From positions 536,620 to 600,619 of the forward strand of contig JAFUSR010000004.1 of the NCBI GenBank assembly GCA_017467585.1: a stretch of 64,000 nt of DNA, read 5' to 3'. Position numbers and translations under genes: made by a program. Positions 16,180 to 25,059 of this stretch are shown here, piece after piece (the stretch's first letter is position 1; every line of letters starts with the position of its first letter). The DNA is from Clostridia bacterium. Lineage in GTDB: Bacteria; Bacillota; Clostridia; Christensenellales; UBA1242. The notes under the pieces are model-generated. The model was not told the DNA's origin, made no database searches, and was given only the letters and a program-made list of their open reading frames with translations.

Positions 16180-17532
16180 TTATTCTCCTTCTACTTGTTC
16201 GCCAACGAGGTCGTATCCGCGAACTTTTTTAATTTTAACTTTATATACTTCACCAACATTTAAGCTGGATTTAGCCTTGAAATAAACAATTGAGTCGATT
16301 TCTGGGGATTGATATTCACTTCTTCCAAACATCATTGCGGCGTTATAATCAATTCCTTCATAACAAACGTCAAGTGTTTGACCAACAAATTTTTTGTTGT
16401 TTTCAGCAGTGATTTTCTTTTGAAGTTTAACAAGTTCAACAAGTCGTTTTTGCTTTACTTTTTCTGGAACTTGGTTAGGCATTTTAGCTGACGGAGTTCC
16501 ATCTTCTCTGCTATAAGCAAAAAAACCAACATGAGTTAATTTATATTGTTTGATAAAGTCATACAGTTCTTTAAAGTCTTCTTCGGTTTCTCCAGGAAAT
16601 CCTACCATAAAAGTTGTTCTAATTGCAATAAACTTTTTTTGTTTTTGCATTTCTTCAATTAGGCTAACAATTTCCGCCTTGCTTGTGTGTCTGTTCATGG
16701 CTTTTAGCAACTTGTCTGACACATGTTGAAGAGGAATGTCAACATAGTTGCAAAGTTTTGGGTTTGTTTGCATTTCTGCAATAAGGTCATGAGTTATTGC
16801 TTCTGGGTAGCAATAAAGAAGTCTAATCCACTCTAGTTTTTCAATTTTAGAAAGCTCGCGAATAAGTTCAATGAGTTTTGGCTCGCCATAAATATCTGTG
16901 CCATAGCGTGTGATATCTTGTGCAATTAAAATAATTTCTCTTGCCCCACCACGAACGAGGTCGCTAGCTTCGTGAAACAGCACTTCCATGTTTCTGCTTC
17001 TATATCTTCCACGAATATATGGAATGGTGCAGAATGTGCAAAAGTTGTCACAGCCATCTGAAATTTTTAAATATGCATAGTGATTTGGCGTTGTTACAAC
17101 CCTATCTTGAATATAAGGAATTGTATCAGACGAACCGGCTTTTATTGTTTTTGTTTGTTTGCTTTTAAAAGAGTCTTCAATAATTTTCACGATGTTTGGA
17201 TATTGGTCAATGCCCAAAAAGATATCAACTTCAGGAAGTTCCTCTCTCATTTCTTTGATCCAAAGCTGTGGCATGCAACCAGTAACAACAAGTTTTTTGC
17301 ATGTGCCAAGTTTTTTATATTCAGACATCTCAACAATTGTATCGATAGATTCTTTTCTTGCTCGAGAAATAAATCCACAGGTGTTTATTATGATAATGTC
17401 AGCTTCGCCAGCGTCAGCCGTAAAGGTATATCCAGCATCACGCATAAATGTCAGCATAAGTTCAGTATCAACCCTGTTTTTATCGCATCCGAGCGAAACA
17501 ACACCAACTTTCATTTTTTCTTTTGAATCCAT
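16180..17532 (-). CDS. rimO: Ribosomal protein uS12 methylthiotransferase RimO
   Basis: Radical SAM enzyme that methylthiolates the conserved Asp of ribosomal protein S12. 450 aa. The N-terminal UPF0004 domain carries SLGCDKNRVDTE, the radical SAM cluster is CDNFCTFC near residue 150, and a TRAM domain is at the C-terminus. SLGCDKNRVD and the gene order (ftsK-rimO-pgsA) favour RimO over MiaB. Nine bases separate it from the ftsK stop. Confidence 0.94.
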   Translation of the reverse strand: MDSKEKMKVGVVSLGCDKNRVDTELMLTFMRDAGYTFTADAGEADIIIINTCGFISRARKESIDTIVEMSEYKKLGTCKKLVVTGCMPQLWIKEMREELPEVDIFLGIDQYPNIVKIIEDSFKSKQTKTIKAGSSDTIPYIQDRVVTTPNHYAYLKISDGCDNFCTFCTIPYIRGRYRSRNMEVLFHEASDLVRGGAREIILIAQDITRYGTDIYGEPKLIELIRELSKIEKLEWIRLLYCYPEAITHDLIAEMQTNPKLCNYVDIPLQHVSDKLLKAMNRHTSKAEIVSLIEEMQKQKKFIAIRTTFMVGFPGETEEDFKELYDFIKQYKLTHVGFFAYSREDGTPSAKMPNQVPEKVKQKRLVELVKLQKKITAENNKKFVGQTLDVCYEGIDYNAAMMFGRSEYQSPEIDSIVYFKAKSSLNVGEVYKVKIKKVRGYDLVGEQVEGE

Positions 17533-17541
17533 AATTTCTCC

Positions 17542-20331
17542 TTATAACAGCCCATCGTCTTCTTCGCCAAAGAGCTCTTTATATTGTTCATCCGGAATTT
17601 TAAATTCTCTTGGTTTTGAACCGTTTGGTGGACCAACCCAACCAAACTCAATCATTTGATCGACAATGCTTGCTGCACGGTTGTAACCAATGTGGAACTT
17701 ACGTTGCAAAACAGAAGATGAAACAGTTCCAGAAGCTCTAGCATAGTCAACAGCAAGTTTCATATATTCATCCATGCCATTGTTCCTGCCTGCAGAGCCC
17801 GATGCCCCAGCACCATCATCAGCAGTTTCTTCTTCTTTTGTTGCATAAACTTCTTTCATAATATCTTCGTTATAGGTTGCTTGGTTGTTAGCTTTTACAT
17901 ATTTAACTGCATTCATAATTTCTGCATCGGTGCAGAATGCTGCCTGCAAACGTATTTTTCTGTTTGAATCTTGAGGTGCAAAAAGCATATCACCTTTTCC
18001 GAGCAAACTCTCAGCACCACCCTCGTCCAAAATTGTTTTACTATCTGCAGAGCTAGAAAGTGCAAATGCAACACGCGTTGGAAAGTTGTTTTTGATTGTT
18101 CCTGGAACAACGTCAACACTAGGACGCTGAGTTGCAACAACCATGTGAATTCCAGAAGCACGACCAAGTTGAGCAATCCTTTGAATGTTTCCTTCAAAGT
18201 CTTTTTTAAGGCTTCCGCCCATAAGTTCAGCAAGCTCATCGACAACGATGATAATATATGGCATTTTTTCGAGTTTGCCACTTTTTACATCTGGCAAGCT
18301 GTTGTAGCCCTCAATGTTGCGGCACTCATTTTGGTTCATTGTGTCATAGCGTCGCATCATTTCTGCAACAGCCCACTTGAGTGCGTTCAAAGCCTTGTCG
18401 TGATCAACCAAAACATTAGGGAACAAAAGATGTGGCAAGTTGTTATAAAGTGTAAATTCAACCCTTTTTGGGTCGATCATTATAAATCTTACTTGGTCTG
18501 GAGAATACTTATAGAGTATGCTCATAACAACTGAGTGAATAAACACAGATTTACCACTTCCGGTAGAACCTGCAACGAGCGCATGAACAAGTTTAGGCAA
18601 ACTTTTGATAATAACTGCGCCATTGATGTCTTTTCCTATTGCAATTGGAAGTGGGTCTTTAAAGTTAACAAATTCTTTGCTCTCTAAAAGCTCTCTCATG
18701 CCAACTGTTGTGGCCTTGTCATTTTCAAGCTCAATACCGATGGCGTTTTTGCCGGGAATTGGAGCTTCAATTCTAATCATGCTGCGCGCTTCGAGAGCCA
18801 TTGAAATGTTGTTTTGAATTGAAGTAACTTTTGTAGTTGAAATACCAGCAGGCAAACTCATTTCATAGCGGGTAACTTTTGGTCCACGAACAACATTGAT
18901 AACTTTTGCTGCAATGCCAAATTCATTCATAACTTTTTCTAGCGCTGCAGACTTTCTGCGATATTCTTCTGAGTGGTCTTCTTGAGTCTCTGAATATTCT
19001 TCAAAAATAGAAATAGGAATGGCGTTGTATCTTACAGCTTTCATGCCGATTTGTTTAGCAACTTGTTTTTGAGGTTCAGGTCTTGAGTCTTGAATTGGAG
19101 ACGCAGAGCGTCCGAGATCAATGTTTCTTGGGCTGGCAACTCTTTGTGCAGAAATTGGCCTTTCTTCTTGTTGTTCTTCATTCAAATTGATGTCATTGTC
19201 GATGTTTACAACTGTTCTGTCTGAAGTTCTTGAAATTCGTCTTGGTTCACGATTAATAGAAATATCGTCTTCAGATTCTTCTTGAATTTCATCTTGTTGA
19301 GAAGTGGCCCTTCTAATGTCATCCATACTGACAGATCTTTGAGGGAAATTTCTTCTATATGCGTCTGATGGTTGATATTTTTGCGCAGTAGAATCAGTTC
19401 TTTCACTAGAAGAACCAAACAAGTTTGAAATGTCGTCTTGTTCGTCTTCAGTTTCAATGTTCTCTTTTTCAATCTCGCTCTCGTGTTGTGAGCGATAATT
19501 TCGCATAAATTCGTCACGTTCTTGGTCGTTTGGCAAGGTTATGTCCGGAACAGCTCTGTTGCCAAAGAGTGTGTTTCTTGCAATTTCTCTCGAAGATTTT
19601 CCAATTGGTTCTGCAGGGTTAATATATTCGTTCGTAGTTGTTTTGTTAGAAAAAACGCTTTTGCTAGCGGGAGTTTCTTCTGGTTTGTCAAACATAATTG
19701 GTTCTAGTTCATTTTCTTCTTGTTCTTCACGAGAAAGAGATGTGTTAATCATTGCACTTTCACCAGTAGGAACTTCTTCATAGTGATGTTCCTCTGATTG
19801 TTTTATTACATCCACTTTTTGTTGCTTTTTTGCTCTGCCATAAATTAGGTTGTCCAAAACAATTCCAACAAAAATCGCAACCATCATAACAAGAACGCAG
19901 TAAACACCTATCATTCCAAAAACATTTCTAATAAAGAAAGCAAAAATTCCAGAAACAATTCCACCAACGGTTAGGCCATTTGTGGCATTGTAGCATGATG
20001 ATAAATATTCTGAAAATTTGTCAAAACCTTGCATGTCAGCAAGTGCTGTTGAAAATATCACGTGCAAAAGTGTGACAATGCTAAATATGGCAACACACAA
20101 CAAAGTTGTAAATTTTGCGGTATAAGCATATTTACGTTTCATTGCAAAGGCTGATCCAAGAAGCAACACAAAAGCTAGATATCCATACCAAGCAATGCCA
20201 AAAACACCAAGGAAAAACTTGGTGACAGCAAAATTTGGAATAATTGTTAAAATAAATAGCAATGCAGAAACAACAATCAGAACCAAGCCGATTGCAGCTT
20301 TATTTTTAGAGCGAGAAATTTGTTCAGCCAA
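17542..20331 (-). CDS. DNA translocase FtsK/SpoIIIE
   Basis: Septal DNA pump that clears chromosomes from the division or sporulation septum. 929 aa. Four to five membrane helices are in the first ~175 residues, then an acidic variable linker to about 400. The motor has Walker A GSTGSGKS and Walker B IIIVVDELAEL, and a C-terminal winged-helix gamma domain ends near DGLL. The start codon is TTG with AAGGTG eight bases upstream, overlapping the end of the preceding operon gene. The sequence alone does not separate FtsK from SpoIIIE. Confidence 0.95.
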   Translation of the reverse strand: MAEQISRSKNKAAIGLVLIVVSALLFILTIIPNFAVTKFFLGVFGIAWYGYLAFVLLLGSAFAMKRKYAYTAKFTTLLCVAIFSIVTLLHVIFSTALADMQGFDKFSEYLSSCYNATNGLTVGGIVSGIFAFFIRNVFGMIGVYCVLVMMVAIFVGIVLDNLIYGRAKKQQKVDVIKQSEEHHYEEVPTGESAMINTSLSREEQEENELEPIMFDKPEETPASKSVFSNKTTTNEYINPAEPIGKSSREIARNTLFGNRAVPDITLPNDQERDEFMRNYRSQHESEIEKENIETEDEQDDISNLFGSSSERTDSTAQKYQPSDAYRRNFPQRSVSMDDIRRATSQQDEIQEESEDDISINREPRRISRTSDRTVVNIDNDINLNEEQQEERPISAQRVASPRNIDLGRSASPIQDSRPEPQKQVAKQIGMKAVRYNAIPISIFEEYSETQEDHSEEYRRKSAALEKVMNEFGIAAKVINVVRGPKVTRYEMSLPAGISTTKVTSIQNNISMALEARSMIRIEAPIPGKNAIGIELENDKATTVGMRELLESKEFVNFKDPLPIAIGKDINGAVIIKSLPKLVHALVAGSTGSGKSVFIHSVVMSILYKYSPDQVRFIMIDPKRVEFTLYNNLPHLLFPNVLVDHDKALNALKWAVAEMMRRYDTMNQNECRNIEGYNSLPDVKSGKLEKMPYIIIVVDELAELMGGSLKKDFEGNIQRIAQLGRASGIHMVVATQRPSVDVVPGTIKNNFPTRVAFALSSSADSKTILDEGGAESLLGKGDMLFAPQDSNRKIRLQAAFCTDAEIMNAVKYVKANNQATYNEDIMKEVYATKEEETADDGAGASGSAGRNNGMDEYMKLAVDYARASGTVSSSVLQRKFHIGYNRAASIVDQMIEFGWVGPPNGSKPREFKIPDEQYKELFGEEDDGLL

Positions 20332-20344
20332 TTATATTCACCTT

Positions 20345-21604
20345 CTACACATTAAGTAAATCGTCATAAGTAATTTCAATAGGATGTCCGAGATAACTAA
20401 CAAACATCTTTTGCAAATCAAATGTTTCAGCAAGATATTTGTTTGCATCTTTGCTTGTGAGCATTTCGATTTTCAGCTTTTCAGTTGAATTGTTGAAAGA
20501 GCGCTTACAAATAGCAAGTTCACGAGCATTCACTAAAGATTGTTCCAAAGAGTCTTCTTTTTTATAAATGAAATTAGTGATAAAAATATTCTTTTCAAGT
20601 TCAAATTCTTGCTCACCTATTGCATCTTCGGTGATAATATACTTTAGTGCTTTAACAAAGTTTTTCAAGTGTTCTTCAGCATGGTCATAGTCAACAGCGA
20701 TATCAAACACAATTTTTCCATTGTTAGCATATGTTGTGGTTTTAACGTCGAGTGTGTTGAAATATGTCGAAGACAGTCTTAAGGCTTTTCTGAGCTTGTT
20801 TAAAATGATTGGCTCAACAATCAAAGGCAAATATTTTTTAGGATTTTTGTAACTATATGTAGGAAACGCAATAGAAATTCTGCTTTGATTAAGTCGCTTG
20901 TTTCTTGTTCTAAGTGAGCCTTCATAGCCCTCAACTTCTGAAGTATATTTAATCTTTTTATAGTCGTTATCTTCAGGCAAACGAGAGGCAAAATAGTTAT
21001 CAACTAGCTCAAAAAACTCATTCTCATCTAGGTTGCCTGTTCCACTGACAACTGTGTTTTTAGGTGTGACAAGTTTATCCCAATATTCGGTGGCAGCAAG
21101 TCCATCAAATCTCTCTACTGTTATTGCAGTTCCATATTTAGGGTTAGCAAGACCAGTTCTATAAAACAAGTTTTGGTTTACGCTTTTTTCAAGTGTGTAA
21201 GCGTGGTTTTCAGAAAGCCTTTCAACATCAGCTAGCAGGCCATTTTTAACATTTTCTGCAATTTTTTCGTCAAAATCATAGTTAAACACAATATCAGACA
21301 AAAGTTCAAGTGCAAACGAAATGATTTCGTTAGGAAAAACTGCACTGATTGTAATGTTTTCACTGCTTGCAGAAGTCTTTAAAATAATTCCGTTGAGTTT
21401 GGCATAATTTAGCAGAGCTTCTTTTGTTGGATAGTTTTTTGTTCCACACATCAAAAGCCTAGCGACATATTCACTAATTCCACTTTGATTATTTTTTTCA
21501 GACTGACTTCCACCTGTTATTTGAACAACAACAGATGTAATTTGTGCATCATCTTTTTCGTTAAAAACAGCTCTCATGCCATTGTCATAATTCTTAATAG
21601 ACAT
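20345..21604 (-). CDS. M16-family peptidase-like protein lacking the zinc motif (YmfF-like)
   Basis: 419 aa with the two-lobed M16 fold. At the place of the inverted zinc motif HxxEH (normally GxxHFLEH) it has GISEYVAR (residues 42-49), so all three key residues are replaced by Glu, Ala and Arg, and it should be proteolytically inactive. Firmicutes usually encode an inactive YmfF beside an active YmfH near ftsK/spoIIIE. Here only the inactive-type partner is present. Family members have been linked to EF-P modification, by name only. Shine-Dalgarno GAGG; it precedes ftsK by 13 bases. Confidence 0.85.
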   Translation of the reverse strand: MSIKNYDNGMRAVFNEKDDAQITSVVVQITGGSQSEKNNQSGISEYVARLLMCGTKNYPTKEALLNYAKLNGIILKTSASSENITISAVFPNEIISFALELLSDIVFNYDFDEKIAENVKNGLLADVERLSENHAYTLEKSVNQNLFYRTGLANPKYGTAITVERFDGLAATEYWDKLVTPKNTVVSGTGNLDENEFFELVDNYFASRLPEDNDYKKIKYTSEVEGYEGSLRTRNKRLNQSRISIAFPTYSYKNPKKYLPLIVEPIILNKLRKALRLSSTYFNTLDVKTTTYANNGKIVFDIAVDYDHAEEHLKNFVKALKYIITEDAIGEQEFELEKNIFITNFIYKKEDSLEQSLVNARELAICKRSFNNSTEKLKIEMLTSKDANKYLAETFDLQKMFVSYLGHPIEITYDDLLNV

Positions 21605-21647
21605 AATAATTTCCTCTTATAAATATAAATCTAGCATTATAATAGCA

Positions 21648-21675
21648 TAAAAAAATCTGCCATGGCTAGCAGATT
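21648..21675 (-). terminator. Terminator of the deacetylase-like gene
   Basis: AATCTGC...GCAGATT stem with T7 on the minus strand, about 50 bases after the stop codon. Confidence 0.75.
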
Positions 21676-21727
21676 TGCATATATTTTACAAAAAATATCA
21701 ACTTTTTTACATTTTCATGCGCATGTT

Positions 21728-22435
21728 TTATGAAATTGTGTCAGACACAGTTGTTGGCTTTAAGCCAGCGTTTTTTGCATAAGTTAAAATTTGTGGCAGA
21801 GCCTCCAACGTTTTTTCCTTTGGGTGCATCAAAACAAGGTCACCACCCTTTAATCCACTTGTTGCTCTGTTATAAATTAGCGTAGCGTTTTGATCACGCC
21901 AGTCTATAGTATCTTTTGTCCACATAATACAAGCATAATTCATAAGTTTTGCAGCTTCAACAGTGTGTTTGTTATATGATCCGCCAGGAGGTGCAAACAG
22001 CGTCATTTCATAGCCCAAAATGTCCTTTACAATTTTATGATTTTTTTGCATTTCTGTGAGGTTTTGTTCAAGAGATAATCTCTCATGTTCTTTGTGAGAA
22101 TAGCCATGGCTCGCTATTTCGTGACCTGCGTTATAAATCTTTTTTAACAGTTCTGGTTCTTTTTCTGCCCACATGCCACCAACAAAAAAAGTACACTTAA
22201 CATCATTATCTTCGAGCACTTTTAAAATTGGTTCAATATATTCTGTGCCCCAATATACATTTATCATAAAACTAACCTTGTTGCTGTTTGAGTCTCCTGC
22301 ATAAATGCAACCATTAACAACATTGTTAGCCGATGCCTCGATTGCTGGAGAAAAACAAAATAATGCGGAAAAAACAAGGGCTACAGCCAGTATTATGTTA
22401 GACGTAACAGACACCACAAACCTACTTTTGTTCAT
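21728..22435 (-). CDS. Exported polysaccharide-deacetylase-like protein (NodB fold)
   Basis: 235 aa. An N-terminal signal or anchor helix (about residues 10-34) ends in a likely cleavage region IEASA. The NodB homology domain follows. Motif 2 SHGYSH has the two metal His (110, 114). In motif 1 the usual catalytic TFDDG-type sequence reads MINVYWG, with Asn59 where the first Asp is expected. Motif 3 is APPGGSY. It may be an altered or inactive family member, of the kind seen beside pnp in Firmicutes (YlxY/PdaB-like). No clear Shine-Dalgarno sequence. It lies between pnp and the M16 gene. Confidence 0.8.
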   Translation of the reverse strand: MNKSRFVVSVTSNIILAVALVFSALFCFSPAIEASANNVVNGCIYAGDSNSNKVSFMINVYWGTEYIEPILKVLEDNDVKCTFFVGGMWAEKEPELLKKIYNAGHEIASHGYSHKEHERLSLEQNLTEMQKNHKIVKDILGYEMTLFAPPGGSYNKHTVEAAKLMNYACIMWTKDTIDWRDQNATLIYNRATSGLKGGDLVLMHPKEKTLEALPQILTYAKNAGLKPTTVSDTIS

Positions 22436-22482
22436 GGTTTATCATATGTGATGAAATTATAAAAAATGACAAATTTTTGCAA

Positions 22483-22510
22483 CAAAAAAGCCACACTATT
22501 CTGTGTGGCT
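22483..22510 (-). terminator. pnp terminator
   Basis: AGCCACAC...GTGTGGCT stem followed by T6 on the minus strand. Confidence 0.85.
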
Positions 22511-22519
22511 AAATCAATA

Positions 22520-24607
22520 TTATAATTTTTTGATTAGTTTAAGGTCTACTCTGCCTTTTTCATCAATTTTGATAACTTCAACTTCAACCCTGTCGCCAAT
22601 AGCAACAACGTCTTCAACGCGTTCAACACGTTTAGAAGAGAGTTTAGAAATATGAATCATTCCGTCACAAGTGCTTGTAAGTTCAACGAATGCGCCAAAT
22701 TGCATAATGCGAACAACGGTTCCAACATATCTTTCACCAAGCTCAGGAACAAACACAAGATCTTCAATGATTTGACGAGCTTGAACACATTTTGCTTCGT
22801 CGCTAGAAGCAATCATAACTGTTCCATCGTCGTCGATGTCAATTTTAACGCCAGTTTGTTCAATAATCTTGTTGATAGTTTTTCCGCCAGAACCAATAAC
22901 TTCACCAATTTTTTCTGGATTAATTTTAAAGCTGATAATCTTTGGAGCATATTTGCTCAAATGATTGCGGCTTGCAGGAATGCACTCGAGCATCTTATCC
23001 ATAATAAAGAGTCTGCCCTTTCTTGCTTGTTCAAGAGCGGTAGTCAAAATTGCCTTGTCAATTCCTTTGATTTTGATATCCATTTGAATTGCTGTGATAC
23101 CCTTGGTGGTACCGGTAACTTTAAAGTCCATGTCTCCAAGGAAGTCTTCAATGCCTTGAATATCAGTGAGAACTGCAACTTTTCCAGATTCTTCATCTTT
23201 AATAAGACCCATAGCAACACCAGCAACAGGTGCTTTAATAGGAACGCCTGCGTCCATGAGAGAAAGTGTGCTTGCGCATGTGCTTGCCATAGATGAAGAA
23301 CCATTACTTGCAAGAACTTCACTAACTAGGCGAAGTGCATAAGGGAATTCTTCTTCGCTAGGAATAACTGGTTCAAGAGCACGTTCAGCAAGTGCACCAT
23401 GACCAATTTCACGGCGACCAGGGCTTTTTAGTCCTCTAGCCTCACCAGTTGCATATCCTGGCATGTTATAGTGGTGAATATATCTCTTATATTCTTCACC
23501 ATCAAGTCCGTCGAGTTTTTGAACTTCAGATATTGTTCCAAGGGTTAAAGCGTTCATAACTTGTGTTTGTCCACGAGTAAACACGCTAGAGCCATGAACT
23601 CTAGGAAGAACTCCAACCTCACACCAAATAGGACGAATTTCGTCTGTTTTTCTTCCATCAGGACGAATTCCTTTGTTGATGATTTGAGCTCTAACCTTTT
23701 CTTTTTTCATCTTATAAAGTGTGTCAGAAATTTCGCGTTCTCTTTCTGGGAATTCTTCTGCAAAATGTTCAAGAACTTCTGCTTCAACAGCATCAACGTT
23801 TTCTTGGCGAACAACTCTGTCTTTTGTTACTTTAAGAGCTTCGTCAAGTTTCTTATCTGCATATTTGCGGACAGCCTTTTCAACATCTTCACCAACATGA
23901 TAAAGTTCGATTTCTTTTTTAGGTTTTCCAACCTCTTTAGCAATACCTTCAATAAATGCAACAATCTTTTTAATTTCTTCATGTGCAAACATAATGGCAT
24001 CAAGCATGTCAGCCTCAGTAACTTCTTTTGCTCCTGCTTCAACCATCATTATTGCATCTTTTGTTCCAGAAACTGTGACATGCATTGTGCTCTTTTCTGC
24101 TTGCTCAACTGTTGGGTTGATAACATATTTTCCATCAACTTTGCCAACAACAACACTTCCGGTTGGGCCTGCAAAAGGAATATCAGAAATGCTAAGTGCA
24201 ACAGAGCTACCAATCATTGCGAGTGGTTCTGGAGCATAGTCTGGGTCAACAGAAAGTGCTGTTGCAACAACAGTAACATCATTAAAGAATCCCTTTGGGA
24301 AAAGTGGTCTAATTGGTCTGTCAATAAGACGGCTTGTCAAAATAGCTTTGTCGCTAGCTCTGCCTTCACGTTTTTTAAATCCACCAGGGATTTTTCCAAC
24401 AGAATACATTTTTTCTTCAAAGTCAACAGTAAGTGGGAAGAAGTCTTGGCCTTCTTTTGGCTGATCACTCATGCAAGTGTTAACCATAACCATTGTTTCT
24501 CCACTTTTTACAATGCAAGAACCATTAGTAAATTCCGCATATTTGCCAACACGAACTTCAAGTTCTTTGCCAGCGAGGTCCATTTTAAAAATTTTTTCTT
24601 CTCTCAT
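22520..24607 (-). CDS. pnp: Polyribonucleotide nucleotidyltransferase (PNPase)
   Basis: Phosphorolytic 3'-5' exoribonuclease of the degradosome. 695 aa: two RNase PH domains with the helical domain between them, a KH domain with [10 protein letters not shown] near 560, and an S1 domain ([18 protein letters not shown]) near the end. A TTG seven codons upstream is in frame, but the ATG at 24607 has AAGGAG at correct spacing. It follows rpsO, from which it is separated by a hairpin. Confidence 0.97.
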   Translation of the reverse strand: MREEKIFKMDLAGKELEVRVGKYAEFTNGSCIVKSGETMVMVNTCMSDQPKEGQDFFPLTVDFEEKMYSVGKIPGGFKKREGRASDKAILTSRLIDRPIRPLFPKGFFNDVTVVATALSVDPDYAPEPLAMIGSSVALSISDIPFAGPTGSVVVGKVDGKYVINPTVEQAEKSTMHVTVSGTKDAIMMVEAGAKEVTEADMLDAIMFAHEEIKKIVAFIEGIAKEVGKPKKEIELYHVGEDVEKAVRKYADKKLDEALKVTKDRVVRQENVDAVEAEVLEHFAEEFPEREREISDTLYKMKKEKVRAQIINKGIRPDGRKTDEIRPIWCEVGVLPRVHGSSVFTRGQTQVMNALTLGTISEVQKLDGLDGEEYKRYIHHYNMPGYATGEARGLKSPGRREIGHGALAERALEPVIPSEEEFPYALRLVSEVLASNGSSSMASTCASTLSLMDAGVPIKAPVAGVAMGLIKDEESGKVAVLTDIQGIEDFLGDMDFKVTGTTKGITAIQMDIKIKGIDKAILTTALEQARKGRLFIMDKMLECIPASRNHLSKYAPKIISFKINPEKIGEVIGSGGKTINKIIEQTGVKIDIDDDGTVMIASSDEAKCVQARQIIEDLVFVPELGERYVGTVVRIMQFGAFVELTSTCDGMIHISKLSSKRVERVEDVVAIGDRVEVEVIKIDEKGRVDLKLIKKL

Positions 24608-24625
24608 CTCTTTCTCCTTAACTAA

Positions 24626-24665
24626 CAAAAAAGAGGCAACAAAAAATTTGTCCGCCCCTCTTTTT
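24626..24665 (-). terminator. Terminator or attenuator between rpsO and pnp
   Basis: AAAGAGG...CCTCTTTT stem with T6 after it, just upstream of the pnp ribosome site. Partial readthrough would set the pnp level. Confidence 0.65.
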
Positions 24666-24669
24666 AATT

Positions 24670-24933
24670 TTATTTTCTAATTCCAAGTTTTTCAATCAAA
24701 GCTCTGTAGCCTTCAAGGTTAGTATCCTTCAAGTATTGAAGAAGACCACGACGCTTACCAACAAGTTGCATAAGTCCACGACGTGAGTGATTGTCTTGTG
24801 GGAATGATTTCAAGTGCTCAGTAAGGTGATTGATTCTTTCAGTCAAAAGTGCAATTTGAACTTCTGGAGAACCAGTGTCTTTGCCATCACGAGCATAACT
24901 TGCAATAATTTCTGCCTTTCTTTCTTTTGTCAT
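24670..24933 (-). CDS. rpsO: Ribosomal protein uS15
   Basis: 87 aa small-subunit protein binding 16S rRNA helices 20-22. Typical sequence: [16 protein letters not shown] and [17 protein letters not shown]. The true start is the ATG at 24933 with GGAGG eight bases upstream. The open frame continues 31 codons further but has no family similarity there. Own promoter upstream, and it leads the rpsO-pnp unit. Confidence 0.98.
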   Translation of the reverse strand: MTKERKAEIIASYARDGKDTGSPEVQIALLTERINHLTEHLKSFPQDNHSRRGLMQLVGKRRGLLQYLKDTNLEGYRALIEKLGIRK

Positions 24934-25019
24934 TTTTCTTTCCTCCATAATAAATTCGCCATAAACCAAAGCAAATCGCTGGAAAAACGCGTGTCCCCTT
25001 GATTTAGGTCGCAATAATA

Positions 25020-25048
25020 ATATCACACAAATTTAAATTTGTCTACAA
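25020..25048 (-). promoter_or_regulatory. rpsO promoter
   Basis: TTGTAG (25043-25048), 17-base spacer, TGATAT (25020-25025) on the minus strand. The spacer is the larger part of the palindrome ACAAATTTAAATTTGT. Confidence 0.5.
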
Positions 25049-25059
25049 GTTTTTATAGA

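Noticed and set aside
23561..24625. 354-codon ORF opposite pnp
   Set aside because: Antisense shadow of pnp with biased composition and no start signals.
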